Below are positions 27,666 through 35,898 of a stretch of DNA of 64,000 nucleotides, one piece after another (positions within the stretch are counted from its first letter, which is position 1; the number at the start of each line of letters is the position of its first letter). The position numbers and the translations under genes were made by a program. Source of the DNA: Pediococcus cellicola (GTDB lineage Bacteria > Bacillota > Bacilli > Lactobacillales > Lactobacillaceae); the NCBI RefSeq assembly GCF_001438655.1, contig NZ_JQBR01000003.1, positions 124,001 to 188,000 of the forward strand, in the 5' to 3' direction. The notes below the pieces were generated by a model, which ran no database searches, was not told the origin of the DNA, and saw only the letters and a list, made by a program, of their open reading frames with translations.

Positions 27666-27961
27666 ACCTGTTACATACCAGTATATTAGTCCTTGTGAAG
27701 ACTTTATTTATTATCTATTTCGATTAAGAAAAATACATAAAGGGGCAACGCATTGTTTACATTCCCCAAATGGCGGTTTACATTGGGGCAACTTCTGCTT
27801 TACATCAAGTGTCACTTGCAGTTGCGCATCCCCATTTAACAGCAATCTAAGCAGTTTACATCAGTTGCGTTTTTTTATCCCAATTTTGAACTTAATTTTT
27901 TAGAGCCATTCTTTTTTAAACCGCAATTGAAGTTAAATCTTCACACAGTAATTAGAAAATT
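27666..27961. other. Intergenic region with repeated TTTACAT elements
   Basis: No gene found. Four TTTACAT-containing repeats: GTTTACAT at 27755, 27776 and 27854 and CTTTACAT at 27798; the first three are spaced 21-22 bp. GGGGCAAC is repeated at 27742 and 27785. The pattern looks like a protein-binding array; its role is unknown. Confidence 0.4.
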
Positions 27962-27993
27962 AAAAAAAGTAACGTTTATTTTCGTCACTTTTC
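27961..27993 (-). terminator. Terminator after RimJ-like gene
   Basis: AAAAGTAACG and CGTCACTTTT form a stem with one mismatch; on the minus strand it is followed by seven T. It lies 55 nt after the acetyltransferase stop codon. Confidence 0.65.
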
Positions 27994-28047
27994 AACTTAA
28001 TTTAACTTCATATTTTGCTTTAACTACCCAGTTATGAAGTTCAAAAC

Positions 28048-28599
28048 TTAGGCTTTTTGCCATTCACTTCGTAAAAGGGAATATAAATTGTGATCATGAT
28101 ACTGGCCATCTAATAATCGAATATTGGCTCGCAAAGTGCCATCCAACTTAAACCCAGCCTTTTGAGCCACATGATTACTACCATCATTTCCCACGGCAGC
28201 TTCGATTTCTAACCGGTTCAACCCATAATCTTTAAAACCAATGTCCACCATCCCCAATAATGCTTGGTGCATCACGCCTTGTCCTCGCGCTTTTTTTGCC
28301 AACCAATAACCAATATCGGCACTCATATTGGCCTTCTTGATGTGATTAAAGCTAATCATGCCCACTGGTTTCTGTTTCCACCAAATTACAACGTTTAAGG
28401 ACTCACCTTTTCCAAAATTTACATTAACGTGTTTTAAAAATTTTAATTCGTCTTCAACAGATCGAACATCTTTCACCCAAGGTAACCATTTTTGCATTGA
28501 TTCACGACTATCTTCGATTGCTGCGAAAAGTTTTTCCGCGTCTTTCTCCGGGTTAGGTAATGCTAAACTCAAATTGTCATTAACTTGATAAGCAAACAT
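28048..28599 (-). CDS. GNAT acetyltransferase, RimJ/RimL type
   Basis: 183 aa, acetyl-CoA-dependent N-acetyltransferase resembling ribosomal-protein acetyltransferases. Seen: SADIGYWLAKKARGQGVMHQALL (acetyl-CoA loop, RGQGVM), NRLEIEAAVGNDGSNHVAQKAGF and GTLRANIRLLDGQYHDHNLYS. The true acceptor is not known. ATG at 28599 with AAGG about 7 nt upstream. Confidence 0.85.
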   Translation of the reverse strand: MFAYQVNDNLSLALPNPEKDAEKLFAAIEDSRESMQKWLPWVKDVRSVEDELKFLKHVNVNFGKGESLNVVIWWKQKPVGMISFNHIKKANMSADIGYWLAKKARGQGVMHQALLGMVDIGFKDYGLNRLEIEAAVGNDGSNHVAQKAGFKLDGTLRANIRLLDGQYHDHNLYSLLRSEWQKA

Positions 28600-28790
28600 T
28601 ATATACGCCTTCTCTCCTATAATTAGATATATTATAATACTTTTCTAACTAGACTAATACGTGTCTGTTAGTGGCAGAGATAGCTAACTTGTAATCATCA
28701 ACGATTTTTACGGGCAAAGAAATTCATGTGAAAGCCCTATCATGATACACTAGCCATACAAAATACACGTCAACTGAGGAGCTGAAACTT

Positions 28791-29201
28791 ATGAAGCAAA
28801 ATCGCCCCATTACATTCTTTAGTTTTCCTGGAACTGCAGAAGCTGCGGTTAATTTTTACGTTAAGACTTTTCCTAACAGTAAATTAATTCAATTTCATTA
28901 TTTTTCACACGATGCCCCTGACCTTATTGGCAAAATTTTAAATGCTGACTTCACCATCATGGGCGAACCATTTTACGCACTTGATTTCACGACAGAACAA
29001 GCGCCACCAGCCAGTTGGCAGACTTCACAATATATTGAATTTTCCGACACCAACGAATTTGATCAGGTTTTTAATCAATTATCACAAGATGGCATTGTGC
29101 TTATGGGTCCCGAAGCTATCCAACAATTCGACAAAGCAACTTGGGTAACTGATAAATTCGGAATTACCTGGCAACTCGTACATCGTGCATCAAGTCATTG
29201 A
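28791..29201 (+). CDS. VOC superfamily protein (PhnB/glyoxalase-like)
   Basis: 136-aa protein of the PhnB-like group, built of paired beta-alpha-beta-beta-beta units. It opens with PITFFSFPGTAEAAVNFYVK, and ends with TDKFGITWQLV, both typical. Function unknown; many are putative metal-dependent lyases or resistance proteins. ATG follows TGAGGAG. Closed by a terminator. Confidence 0.85.
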   Translation: MKQNRPITFFSFPGTAEAAVNFYVKTFPNSKLIQFHYFSHDAPDLIGKILNADFTIMGEPFYALDFTTEQAPPASWQTSQYIEFSDTNEFDQVFNQLSQDGIVLMGPEAIQQFDKATWVTDKFGITWQLVHRASSH

Positions 29202-29213
29202 CTATTGAAAATA

Positions 29214-29255
29214 CAGGGAATTTGAATGTTTTAATATTCAAGTTCCCTTTTTTAA
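29214..29255 (+). terminator. Terminator after VOC gene
   Basis: AGGGAATTTGAAT pairs with ATTCAAGTTCCC with one bulge, followed by TTTTTT on the plus strand. Confidence 0.8.
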
Positions 29256-29264
29256 TATAAATTC

Positions 29265-29298
29265 TTGACAGATTAGCTACTATGTTTTACTATGTAGC
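29265..29298 (+). promoter_or_regulatory. Promoter and candidate operator of PadR-ABC operon
   Basis: TTGACA at 29265-29270 and TACTAT at 29288-29293, separated by 17 bp. The inverted repeat GCTAC-N13-GTAGC (29276-29298) and two direct TACTATGT copies (29278 and 29288) cover the -10 box, a fitting site for PadR autorepression. Confidence 0.7.
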
Positions 29299-29333
29299 AG
29301 TACTCTTTAAGACTAAGTAGCTAGGAGGAACTC

Positions 29334-29663
29334 ATGAAAATCTCAACGGAAATGCTTAAGGGCGTTTTGGAAGGCATTGTGCTCCAGATCATAAGTGAAG
29401 GTGAAACTTATGGTTATGAAATCACAAAGAATCTAAATGATCATGGTTTTGAGGATGTGGTTGAAGGCACCGTTTATACCATTTTAATGCGTCTAGAAAA
29501 GCAACAATTAGTGACCGTCGAAAAAAAGAAATCGTCCCTGGGACCAGCACGTAAATTTTATCAGCTTAATGATGCTGGTCAGCAAAGATTGACTTTGTTT
29601 TGGAAACACTGGACATTTTTGACGGCCCAAATGGATCACTTAAAGGAGGATCATCATGTTTAA
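29334..29663 (+). CDS. PadR-family transcriptional repressor
   Basis: 109-aa winged-helix repressor: GVLEGIVLQIISEGETYGYEI, then EGTVYTILMRLEKQQLV and the wing GPARKFYQLNDAG. PadR proteins of this kind repress the exporter operon they head until a drug binds. ATG follows TAGGAGGA. It overlaps the DUF1048 gene by 8 nt and is first of four co-transcribed genes. Confidence 0.92.
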   Translation: MKISTEMLKGVLEGIVLQIISEGETYGYEITKNLNDHGFEDVVEGTVYTILMRLEKQQLVTVEKKKSSLGPARKFYQLNDAGQQRLTLFWKHWTFLTAQMDHLKEDHHV

Positions 29664-29982
29664 GTATTTAAAAAAATTACGGCAGGAAAAGAAAGCATAT
29701 CGTCTATATAAAATACGAATTGAAGCTTTACCACCGGAATATCGTCACACCATGCTAGCCTTAGAAAAGTATCTTTGGAATTGGGCCAAAGGAGACGGCA
29801 TGATAGGGCTACTTTATTCAATTCTTGACATGTTTGAGGCTGCAGTAGCTGACGGTGAGCCAATTCAAGCGGTTGTTGGAGACGACATTGCCGCCTTTGC
29901 AGACAATTTATTAAGGGAATATCCAGAGGAAACCTGGATGGACAAACAGCGTCAAAAGCTACGCGATTCCTATAAAAAATAA
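29656..29982 (+). CDS. DUF1048 family protein
   Basis: 108-aa soluble helical protein with the DUF1048 pattern (ALPPEYRHTMLALEKYLWNW, then YSILDMFEAAVADG). The biochemical role is unknown to me; such genes regularly sit between a PadR gene and an ABC transporter, as here, hinting at a shared regulatory function. ATG overlaps the PadR gene; AAAGGAGG is inside PadR. Confidence 0.88.
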   Translation: MFKYLKKLRQEKKAYRLYKIRIEALPPEYRHTMLALEKYLWNWAKGDGMIGLLYSILDMFEAAVADGEPIQAVVGDDIAAFADNLLREYPEETWMDKQRQKLRDSYKK

Positions 29983-29995
29983 GGAGGGACTTATC

Positions 29996-30919
29996 ATGAC
30001 CCCCATAATTGAAGTGAAAAATATTAAAAAGCGTTTTAAAAAGCAATTGGTTTTAGATTCAGTTTCAATTGAAGTTCAACCGGGCAGTATTTATGCCCTT
30101 TTGGGTGCTAATGGAGCCGGAAAAAGTACGCTTTTAAAAATTATTACCGGTTTATTAGACAGCGATCAAGGAAATGTTTTGGTAAACAATTTGACCGTCA
30201 CCAAAGATTTACGCCAAGTTCAACAGTTGTTTAGTTTTAGTGCCCAGACATCTTCTGTCGATGACATTCTAACCGGATATGAGAACTTGGTTCTAATCGC
30301 TAAACTGCGGCATGTAGCTCATCCTAAGCAACTCGCATTAGATTTATTAGTCCAATTCAAGTTAACCGATGCTGCCAAAAAAAGAGTGGCTGATTACTCG
30401 GGAGGGATGCGGCGACGTTTGGATTTAGCAATGAGCCTAGTTGGTAATCCTGAAATTTTATTTTTAGATGAACCAACCACCGGCTTAGATCCAAGCAGTA
30501 GAAATGATTTATGGCAAACTATTCGTGAGCTTAAATCGCAAGGAAAAACTATTTTTCTAACCACCCAATACCTAGAAGAGGCAGATCAATTAGCAGATAA
30601 AATCGGTTTTTTAGGTGAAGGAAAAATCATTGCTACTGGCACCCCTAGTGAAATGAAACATCTTGCTGGTTCCGAAAAATTACAACTAATTTTTCTAACT
30701 TCTGAACAATTAGCACAAGCTCAAACACTCTTAACTGATTTTAAAGTCCAACTTATTGATGAAGTTTCTATCAATGTAGAATTACCCGACAGTATGCAGA
30801 GTGTTTTAAAAATACTGCATCTTCTCTCCACAAATGAAATTGAACCAAACACTTTTCAGGTAACTTCACCTACCCTGGATGATGTTTTCCTGAAATTGAC
30901 GAAAGGAGCTTCATTATGA
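29996..30919 (+). CDS. ABC transporter ATP-binding protein
   Basis: 307-aa ATPase of the drug-export (DrrA/ABC-2) type: Walker A GANGAGKST, Q-loop in SFSAQTSS, signature YSGGMRRRLDLAMS, Walker B ILFLDEPTTGLDP and the switch His replaced by Gln in LTTQYLEE. That Gln for His change is seen in several DrrA-like proteins. It pairs with the downstream permease, overlapping it by 4 nt. Confidence 0.93.
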   Translation: MTPIIEVKNIKKRFKKQLVLDSVSIEVQPGSIYALLGANGAGKSTLLKIITGLLDSDQGNVLVNNLTVTKDLRQVQQLFSFSAQTSSVDDILTGYENLVLIAKLRHVAHPKQLALDLLVQFKLTDAAKKRVADYSGGMRRRLDLAMSLVGNPEILFLDEPTTGLDPSSRNDLWQTIRELKSQGKTIFLTTQYLEEADQLADKIGFLGEGKIIATGTPSEMKHLAGSEKLQLIFLTSEQLAQAQTLLTDFKVQLIDEVSINVELPDSMQSVLKILHLLSTNEIEPNTFQVTSPTLDDVFLKLTKGASL

Positions 30920-31674
30920 CTTTTATAACGGACACTTTTACCTTAGCTGGTCGCTTAATTAAGCACAATTTACGTAGCCTGGATACCATCATCACCGTTA
31001 TTTTAATGCCCATCATGATGTTACTTTTAATGGTCTATTTATTTGGTGGATCCATCGAAATTCCTGGTGTTAGCCATGCAGAATATGTGAATTATGTGTT
31101 GCCCGGAATTTTATTGATGACCATCGCAACAGGATCAGCCTATACTGCTTTGCGAATCAATACAGACAAGTTGTCAGGTATGTTTGATCGTTTCAAATCC
31201 TTACCAATTTCCAAATCGGCCGTTTTAAACGGTCAAGCTGTCGCCTTGGTCATTTTTATGATGACTTCTACCTTAATTGTTCTGTTAGTTGGATTTTTAA
31301 TTGGTTTTCGAAGTCAGGCAAATTTTGCCGAATGGGGACTAGCCATTCTAATCTTGATGGGTTTTGCGCTTGCCATCACTTGGCTATCAGTGCCTTTTGC
31401 TTTAGCGGCGAAAAGTGTCGATGGCGCTAGTGCCTTTTCCTATTTGGTCCTAATTTTGCTGTTCATCAGTTCTGCGTTTGTTCCGGTAACCGGCATGCCC
31501 AAAGTCATTCAAGTTTTTGCCGAAAATCAGCCAGTTACCCACATTATTCAAGCTATTCGCCAATTATTAACTGCTCAGCCAATCGGCAATCATGGTTGGA
31601 TCGCGTTAGCTTGGATCATTGCAATTACCCTCATTTCTTACTTGCTTGGCACACGTATTTATCGACATGTTTAA
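30916..31674 (+). CDS. ABC-2 type permease
   Basis: 252-aa permease with six spans; VSHAEYVNYVLPGILLMTI and SSAFVPVTGMPKVIQVFAENQPV are typical of DrrB/ABC-2 permeases. It forms the membrane part of the exporter with the preceding ATPase. Substrate is unknown; PadR control suggests a toxic compound or antimicrobial peptide. Confidence 0.92.
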   Translation: MTFITDTFTLAGRLIKHNLRSLDTIITVILMPIMMLLLMVYLFGGSIEIPGVSHAEYVNYVLPGILLMTIATGSAYTALRINTDKLSGMFDRFKSLPISKSAVLNGQAVALVIFMMTSTLIVLLVGFLIGFRSQANFAEWGLAILILMGFALAITWLSVPFALAAKSVDGASAFSYLVLILLFISSAFVPVTGMPKVIQVFAENQPVTHIIQAIRQLLTAQPIGNHGWIALAWIIAITLISYLLGTRIYRHV

Positions 31675-31702
31675 CCGTTTGATGTGCGCCCGCTAACGAT
31701 GA

Positions 31703-31756
31703 CTACACTCTGTAAATTGTAGACGCAAAAGTCTTAAAATTTATAGAGTGTTTTTG
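31703..31756 (+). terminator. Terminator after ABC operon
   Basis: ACACTCTGTAAATT pairs with AATTTATAGAGTGT (one mismatch) followed by TTTTT. Confidence 0.7.
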
Positions 31757-31907
31757 ATTCACAAAACTATAAATCTAAAAAGTGTTCTAGATTCATATTA
31801 ATCAATGATTGACCACATACTATTGCTAATCGCTGATGACCTATTTTTTTCAGCCTATCTATGTTTAAATGGACAATGGACTTTTTATTTTTAGAGAGGT
31901 ACAACTT

Positions 31908-33170
31908 ATGCGAAAAAAATTCCTGATTTTTATGTATGGATTGGGTCTAAGTGTCATAGCAGGGTTTATTTTGGGCTTATTCTACGTGTTACAGAGCTTT
32001 CTAATTGAATTCTTTTGGCATAAAAATGTCGACGCTTTTTCTCGCCCTGTAACTAATGCCATCATTTTACTAGTAATCGGTATTGTGATCTTCTTAACAC
32101 GCAAACATTTTGGTCAACTACCACGTAACTTTAGTAATGTCATGGCTGAAATTCGACAAAAAGGAACAGCCAACTATCACACTTTACTGGCGCAAATGGT
32201 GATTCCGGCAATCATCTTGGTCAGCGGAACTAGTTTAGGACCAGAGGCAACATTAGTGAGCTCTACCGTGCTATATGGTATTTGGATTGGTGACAAATTG
32301 AGATACGTTGAAGCTAATTATGCGAAACTAAAAAAATCAAGTTGGCTCATGGTATTACGAGTCCTACTGATACCACATCAGTACCGAATTCACCGTGAGG
32401 ATTCTCCTGAACATCGTGGGATTTTTTTAAATAAGAAGATGACCAAGATCGTTTACTTTTTAAACGGTGTTTTAGGATTTTCCATTGTTTATAACCTCTT
32501 TGGAGAGCCCTCGCTGATTATTCGAATTGGCGATTCCAACTGGCATTATGAAAAACTCGGTTGGATGTTACTGATTTTACTGGTGAGTTACGCAGTTGGT
32601 CATGTATACCTAAAAGTGATGATTGAAATTCGAAAGGTCATTCAGTCTCGGATTTTTCATGAAGTGGCATTGATTACGCTTGGCGGACTTGCTATTTACG
32701 TATCCAGCCTCTTAGCACCCGAAATTTTGTTTTCTGGCCAGCATAATTTTCATCTGTTTACAACCAATTGGGTTGGTCACTCGGTACTGTATTTAACCGC
32801 TATTTCATTTGCTAAATTATTATTGTTAACCATTGCACTTAATACAGGTTGGGTTGGTGGCGATATTTTTCCTGTGCTCTTCTCAGCAACCATTCAAGGA
32901 TTAGCTATAAGTCAACTACTACCAAACTTAGATCGAACTTTCGTGATGGTCATGGTGGCAATAGGTGTAAGTTCTGCTATCTTGGAATCACCGTTATTGG
33001 TGGGAAGCTTGATGGCTATCATGTTCGCCCCGATAAACTTGTTACCATTTGTTATTTTAGCGACTATTTTATTGATGCTCATAAAATCACTACAACGACG
33101 CTATACCAAATACGCGCCAACCGTTTTTGACCAGATTGGTGATTGGTTGCATGGCTTAAATATATTTTAA
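31908..33170 (+). CDS. CLC-family chloride channel/transporter-like protein
   Basis: 420-aa polytopic protein of the CLC superfamily. The GTSLGPEATLV segment corresponds to the G(K/R)EGP filter motif with its gating Glu retained, and NTGWVGGDIFPVLFSAT to the GGIFxPsl motif. The GSGIP filter segment is not obvious, so ion choice is uncertain. A frame extends 13 codons upstream, but AGAGAGGT places the start at ATG 31908. Confidence 0.8.
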   Translation: MRKKFLIFMYGLGLSVIAGFILGLFYVLQSFLIEFFWHKNVDAFSRPVTNAIILLVIGIVIFLTRKHFGQLPRNFSNVMAEIRQKGTANYHTLLAQMVIPAIILVSGTSLGPEATLVSSTVLYGIWIGDKLRYVEANYAKLKKSSWLMVLRVLLIPHQYRIHREDSPEHRGIFLNKKMTKIVYFLNGVLGFSIVYNLFGEPSLIIRIGDSNWHYEKLGWMLLILLVSYAVGHVYLKVMIEIRKVIQSRIFHEVALITLGGLAIYVSSLLAPEILFSGQHNFHLFTTNWVGHSVLYLTAISFAKLLLLTIALNTGWVGGDIFPVLFSATIQGLAISQLLPNLDRTFVMVMVAIGVSSAILESPLLVGSLMAIMFAPINLLPFVILATILLMLIKSLQRRYTKYAPTVFDQIGDWLHGLNIF

Positions 33171-33179
33171 TAATATACT

Positions 33180-33217
33180 TAACAAAGACGTTTCTTGCGG
33201 AGAACGTCTTTGTTTTA
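33180..33217 (+). terminator. Terminator after CLC gene
   Basis: AACAAAGACGTT pairs perfectly with AACGTCTTTGTT around a 10-base loop, followed by TTAC. Confidence 0.9.
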
Positions 33218-33428
33218 CTTTGGACATAGAATACGTACTGGTCGTGTGTATTACGCTGCGTATCAAATATTTGTTAATATCGATCTGTATGTTGGTATTT
33301 TATCTGAGTTACGCCCCAACCTGACATGAAATGTTTTTGTCTTTTATTTAGCTCACCCTTACTCAAAATTCATAATATTGAATTATCAACTATAACCGAA
33401 ATTTTAAAATTCAATTTACAATCACCAA

Positions 33429-33890
33429 CTAAACAAGTATATTTGTTCGATTTTGAAGAATCAACTCACAAATTTCTTCAAACAATACAGTTGATTGAGT
33501 ATCCAAATCAATTTTATGCGTAGAAATACTTCTTAAAATAGTGATTTCTTTAATAAACTCATCGTCTTTAGTAGTTAGAATAAAATCAATCACATCATGT
33601 TTAGAAATTGCATCCAAAAAAATTATTGGTAGCTTCTAGTACTCTTTGTTTTTCATTGGTATTTTCTAACATTCCCAATCGCGTTCTAAATATATTTAGG
33701 TCACCTTGTATTTTCAGTTATCCATTCATATTAATTACCCCAGTTCAATTTCTTATGACTATTTCAAATTGAAAACTTGCTGTTTTTTTCTATGAAATCT
33801 TAAAAATCAACTAGACAGAAATGTAATCAATTAAAAATATAGTTTAGCAAATACCATGCTTATATGTTGATGATCTTACAAGATCTCTGT
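33429..33890 (-). pseudogene. Decayed copy of the 35531-36000 immunity/membrane gene block
   Basis: The minus strand here is nearly identical in long stretches to the block at about 35600-36000, including GGTATTTTCTAACATTCCCA and the sequence just upstream of the 105-aa gene. The copy's ATG is followed by a TAA at codon 4, and one extra base in a poly-A run shifts the frame in mid-gene, leaving a 62-codon tail frame (33429-33617). The upstream part (about 33750-33890) is a remnant of the 3' end of the 106-aa membrane gene. No intact product is expected. Confidence 0.75.
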
Positions 33891-33917
33891 TTGCTGAGCC
33901 TACTGAGTTTGGTTGTT

Positions 33918-33994
33918 GTATACTAAACAAAAACGTATTGTTTAAAAAGTTTATAGTATACTAATTTAGTGATTCTAAACCGTAACAACGTTAC
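33918..33994 (+). promoter_or_regulatory. Promoter region and 13-bp palindrome upstream of XRE regulator A
   Basis: Two copies of GTATACTAA (33918-33926, 33956-33964) each contain a TATACT -10-like box. GTAACAACGTTAC (5-3-5 palindrome) at 33982-33994 lies between the second box and the ribosome site, an operator position. The same palindrome type recurs at 35504 and 36250. Confidence 0.55.
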
Positions 33995-34017
33995 CAATTT
34001 TTGGGAGGGATTTTTGA

Positions 34018-34656
34018 TTGAAAATATCTAAAAAACTAAAAAAATGTCGATTGAGCAATTCTTTAACACAGTCACAAGTGGCAAAAATTCTACATGTATC
34101 ACGAAAAACAGTTTCCGGATGGGAAAATGGTCGCAGTTATCCAGATGTAAATAGTTTTGTGCAATTAAGTGATCTATACAAAGTTTCACTCGATTCTTTG
34201 TTACGTGATGACAAGGTATTAAAATATTATAAAAAGCAGAATAAGAGAAATATTCAAATTCACAAGATAGCTAAATATTCTTACGTTTTTAATATCGTAA
34301 TGCTTGGACTTAGTTATATAGAGCTTTTCAGAATTGCCGGTCTTCATTCTTTACTTATACCTTTATTTCTTCTTATTAACATAGCAATTTTTATTTCTCA
34401 TTATGAAAACTGGTACAAATTTAGCAACAACGCTTATCGTCTTACGGTTACTTTTAGTTTCATAATTATTTTTGGAATAAATGTTTTACTGAATCTACTA
34501 AGCTCAGGCTTTGTATACCAAATGAATAATAACGATATTAATTTTATAACAGGCATGATGTTAGGTAGACTTATTTTAAATTCTCTCATAAGTTTTAGTC
34601 TAACAATAATTATTTTCTTCAGAGATGCGTTACATAATTATGAAAACATCAAATAA
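34018..34656 (+). CDS. XRE-family regulator with four-span membrane domain (A)
   Basis: 212 aa: HTH at about residues 8-60 (SLTQSQVAKILHVSRKTVSGWENG) and four hydrophobic spans from about 85 onward. Very similar throughout to the protein at 36867. Start is TTG at 34018 with a strong GGGAGGG. It lies divergent from the bacteriocin-like operon and is preceded by its own palindrome, so it is a candidate autorepressor and island regulator; a membrane-bound DNA-binding sensor is inferred. Confidence 0.85.
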   Translation: MKISKKLKKCRLSNSLTQSQVAKILHVSRKTVSGWENGRSYPDVNSFVQLSDLYKVSLDSLLRDDKVLKYYKKQNKRNIQIHKIAKYSYVFNIVMLGLSYIELFRIAGLHSLLIPLFLLINIAIFISHYENWYKFSNNAYRLTVTFSFIIIFGINVLLNLLSSGFVYQMNNNDINFITGMMLGRLILNSLISFSLTIIIFFRDALHNYENIK

Positions 34657-34841
34657 AACTGTTCAAACGTTACAGCTTTCAAAACATGAATTTATAATCA
34701 CAAGCTAAATAAGCATATTTATTCGTAAGTCAAACAAATTTCAGGCTGAATCCTTCAACTATCTGAGTTGCAGTACCTAACATAAAACTGATCTAATTCA
34801 AAATGCTCAGAACTAAACTTTTAAATGTACAACACCACAAT
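34657..34841. other. Intergenic spacer in bacteriocin-like island
   Basis: AT-rich spacer between convergent regulator A and the immunity-sized gene. I see no reading frame with a ribosome site and no convincing terminator. Confidence 0.4.
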
Positions 34842-35156
34842 TTAAAAATGAAAGGACATTTCATTAATGAACGATCTTCTACGTGGTACTAATAGTTTAA
34901 AATCATTCCAAGCATCCTCAGCATTTTTATTCAAATTAAGTCCATGAAAACCAATCAAAAGATTTATTTGTTGCATATATTTTTCTGCCGAAATAGAGAT
35001 ATTTCTATTATTTAATTTTGAATTATTCAACTCATTAATTTCAATAGTTGTTAAATTAACAGCTTTCTGAACACTTTCAGATGATTTTTGTACAGCTAGC
35101 GCTTTTTTAAAAGTAATTAATTTTGAAATAATTTCTTGATTAACTGGGGCTCCCAT
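34842..35156 (-). CDS. Putative bacteriocin immunity protein, immunity-sized helical protein
   Basis: 104 aa, soluble, predicted mostly helical (EIISKLITFKKALAVQKSSE, AEKYMQQINLLIGFHGL) with a basic C-terminal segment (LLVPRRRSFINE). I cannot assign it to a family by eye. Its size, helical content and translational coupling to a bacteriocin-like peptide gene (the peptide stop and this ATG share an A, TAATG) are what is expected of a class II immunity protein. The function is inferred from this context. Confidence 0.55.
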   Translation of the reverse strand: MGAPVNQEIISKLITFKKALAVQKSSESVQKAVNLTTIEINELNNSKLNNRNISISAEKYMQQINLLIGFHGLNLNKNAEDAWNDFKLLVPRRRSFINEMSFHF

Positions 35157-35356
35157 TATCTTTGACCATCACTAATCAATGCTTTAGTCTCCTGGCTATT
35201 AGTTTGGTTGCCGGCTCGGCCTACTTTAACATGACATTTTTTCTTGCTCAGTCCGCCTTTTGTACATTTTAACCCATCAACAAGTTCAGAATGCCATTTA
35301 ATGCTGCCAAAAATTTTCTGTAATTTTGTAACGTCAAGCTCCTTATAATTTTTCAT
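35156..35356 (-). CDS. Bacteriocin-like precursor peptide, divergent pediocin-like
   Basis: 66-aa small basic peptide. The first 18 residues (MKNYKELDVTKLQKIFGS) follow the double-glycine leader pattern with GS in place of GG. The remainder has GLKCTKGG, a Cys pair (C-x8-C) and CHVKVGRA, which lines up with the class IIa pattern G-V-x-C-T-K-x-G-C-x-V-x-x-G-x-A but with four extra residues in the Cys loop and no YGNGV. The C-terminal 18 residues are polar, not the hydrophobic hairpin of pediocins. Ribosome site GGGGAT is 8 nt before the ATG. It overlaps the immunity-sized gene. No processing ABC transporter is in the window. Confidence 0.55.
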   Translation of the reverse strand: MKNYKELDVTKLQKIFGSIKWHSELVDGLKCTKGGLSKKKCHVKVGRAGNQTNSQETKALISDGQR

Positions 35357-35503
35357 AATATATCCCCATTATTTCAACATTAAGCAAAACACTTATTCCT
35401 TCAACCTAATTAAACTGTAAATTAAAATTTGTTTTTTATTTTTTTAAAAAAATCTCTACATTTTTAACCTAGATTTTACATTGCATAGTTGTGTTAATAT
35501 ATT

Positions 35504-35516
35504 GTAACTTGGTTAC
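35504..35516. promoter_or_regulatory. 13-bp palindrome upstream of bacteriocin-like operon
   Basis: GTAACTTGGTTAC is a 5-3-5 palindrome about 150 nt upstream of the peptide gene, with the same arms as the element at 33982-33994. Confidence 0.5.
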
Positions 35517-35530
35517 CCTCTATCTTTAAC

Positions 35531-35848
35531 TCATCCCCAGGGCATAAGTATAGTATTCACTTCGTTATAAGCTGCTGGAATCAAATCACGAATCTCTTCA
35601 AATAAAGCAACAGATTGAGTATCCAAATCAATTTTATGCGTAGAAATACCTCTTAAAATAGTGATTTCTTTAATAAACATCTTCCCCTTAGCATTGAGGA
35701 CAAGATCACTCACCTCGTGTTTAGAAATTGCGCCTAAGAAATCATTGGTAGCTTCTATTGCTCTTTGTTTTTCATTGGTATTTTCTAACATTCCCAATCG
35801 CGTTCTAAATATATTTAGATCACCCTGTATTTTTTGTTGTTTATTCAT
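35531..35848 (-). CDS. Immunity-like helical protein (intact copy)
   Basis: 105-aa soluble, helical protein (DLNIFRTRLGMLENTNEKQR, FIKEITILRGISTHKIDLD, SVALFEEIRDLIPAAYNEV). Size and helix pattern resemble class IIa immunity proteins, but I cannot place it firmly. The longer frame adds 17 residues; the TGAGGT site before ATG 35848 fixes the start. It follows the 106-aa membrane protein gene by 50 nt as a two-gene operon. A decayed copy lies at 33429-33890. Confidence 0.6.
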   Translation of the reverse strand: MNKQQKIQGDLNIFRTRLGMLENTNEKQRAIEATNDFLGAISKHEVSDLVLNAKGKMFIKEITILRGISTHKIDLDTQSVALFEEIRDLIPAAYNEVNTILMPWG

Positions 35849-35898
35849 ATTAACTACCTCAATGCAACTTCTTATGACTATCTCAAATTGAAAACTCA

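Noticed and set aside
27755-27861. Plasmid iteron origin
   Set aside because: No replication initiator gene nearby and only three of the repeats are regularly spaced.
33326-33523. Plus-strand 65-codon frame in the island
   Set aside because: It is the antisense shadow of the decayed immunity-like copy on the minus strand.
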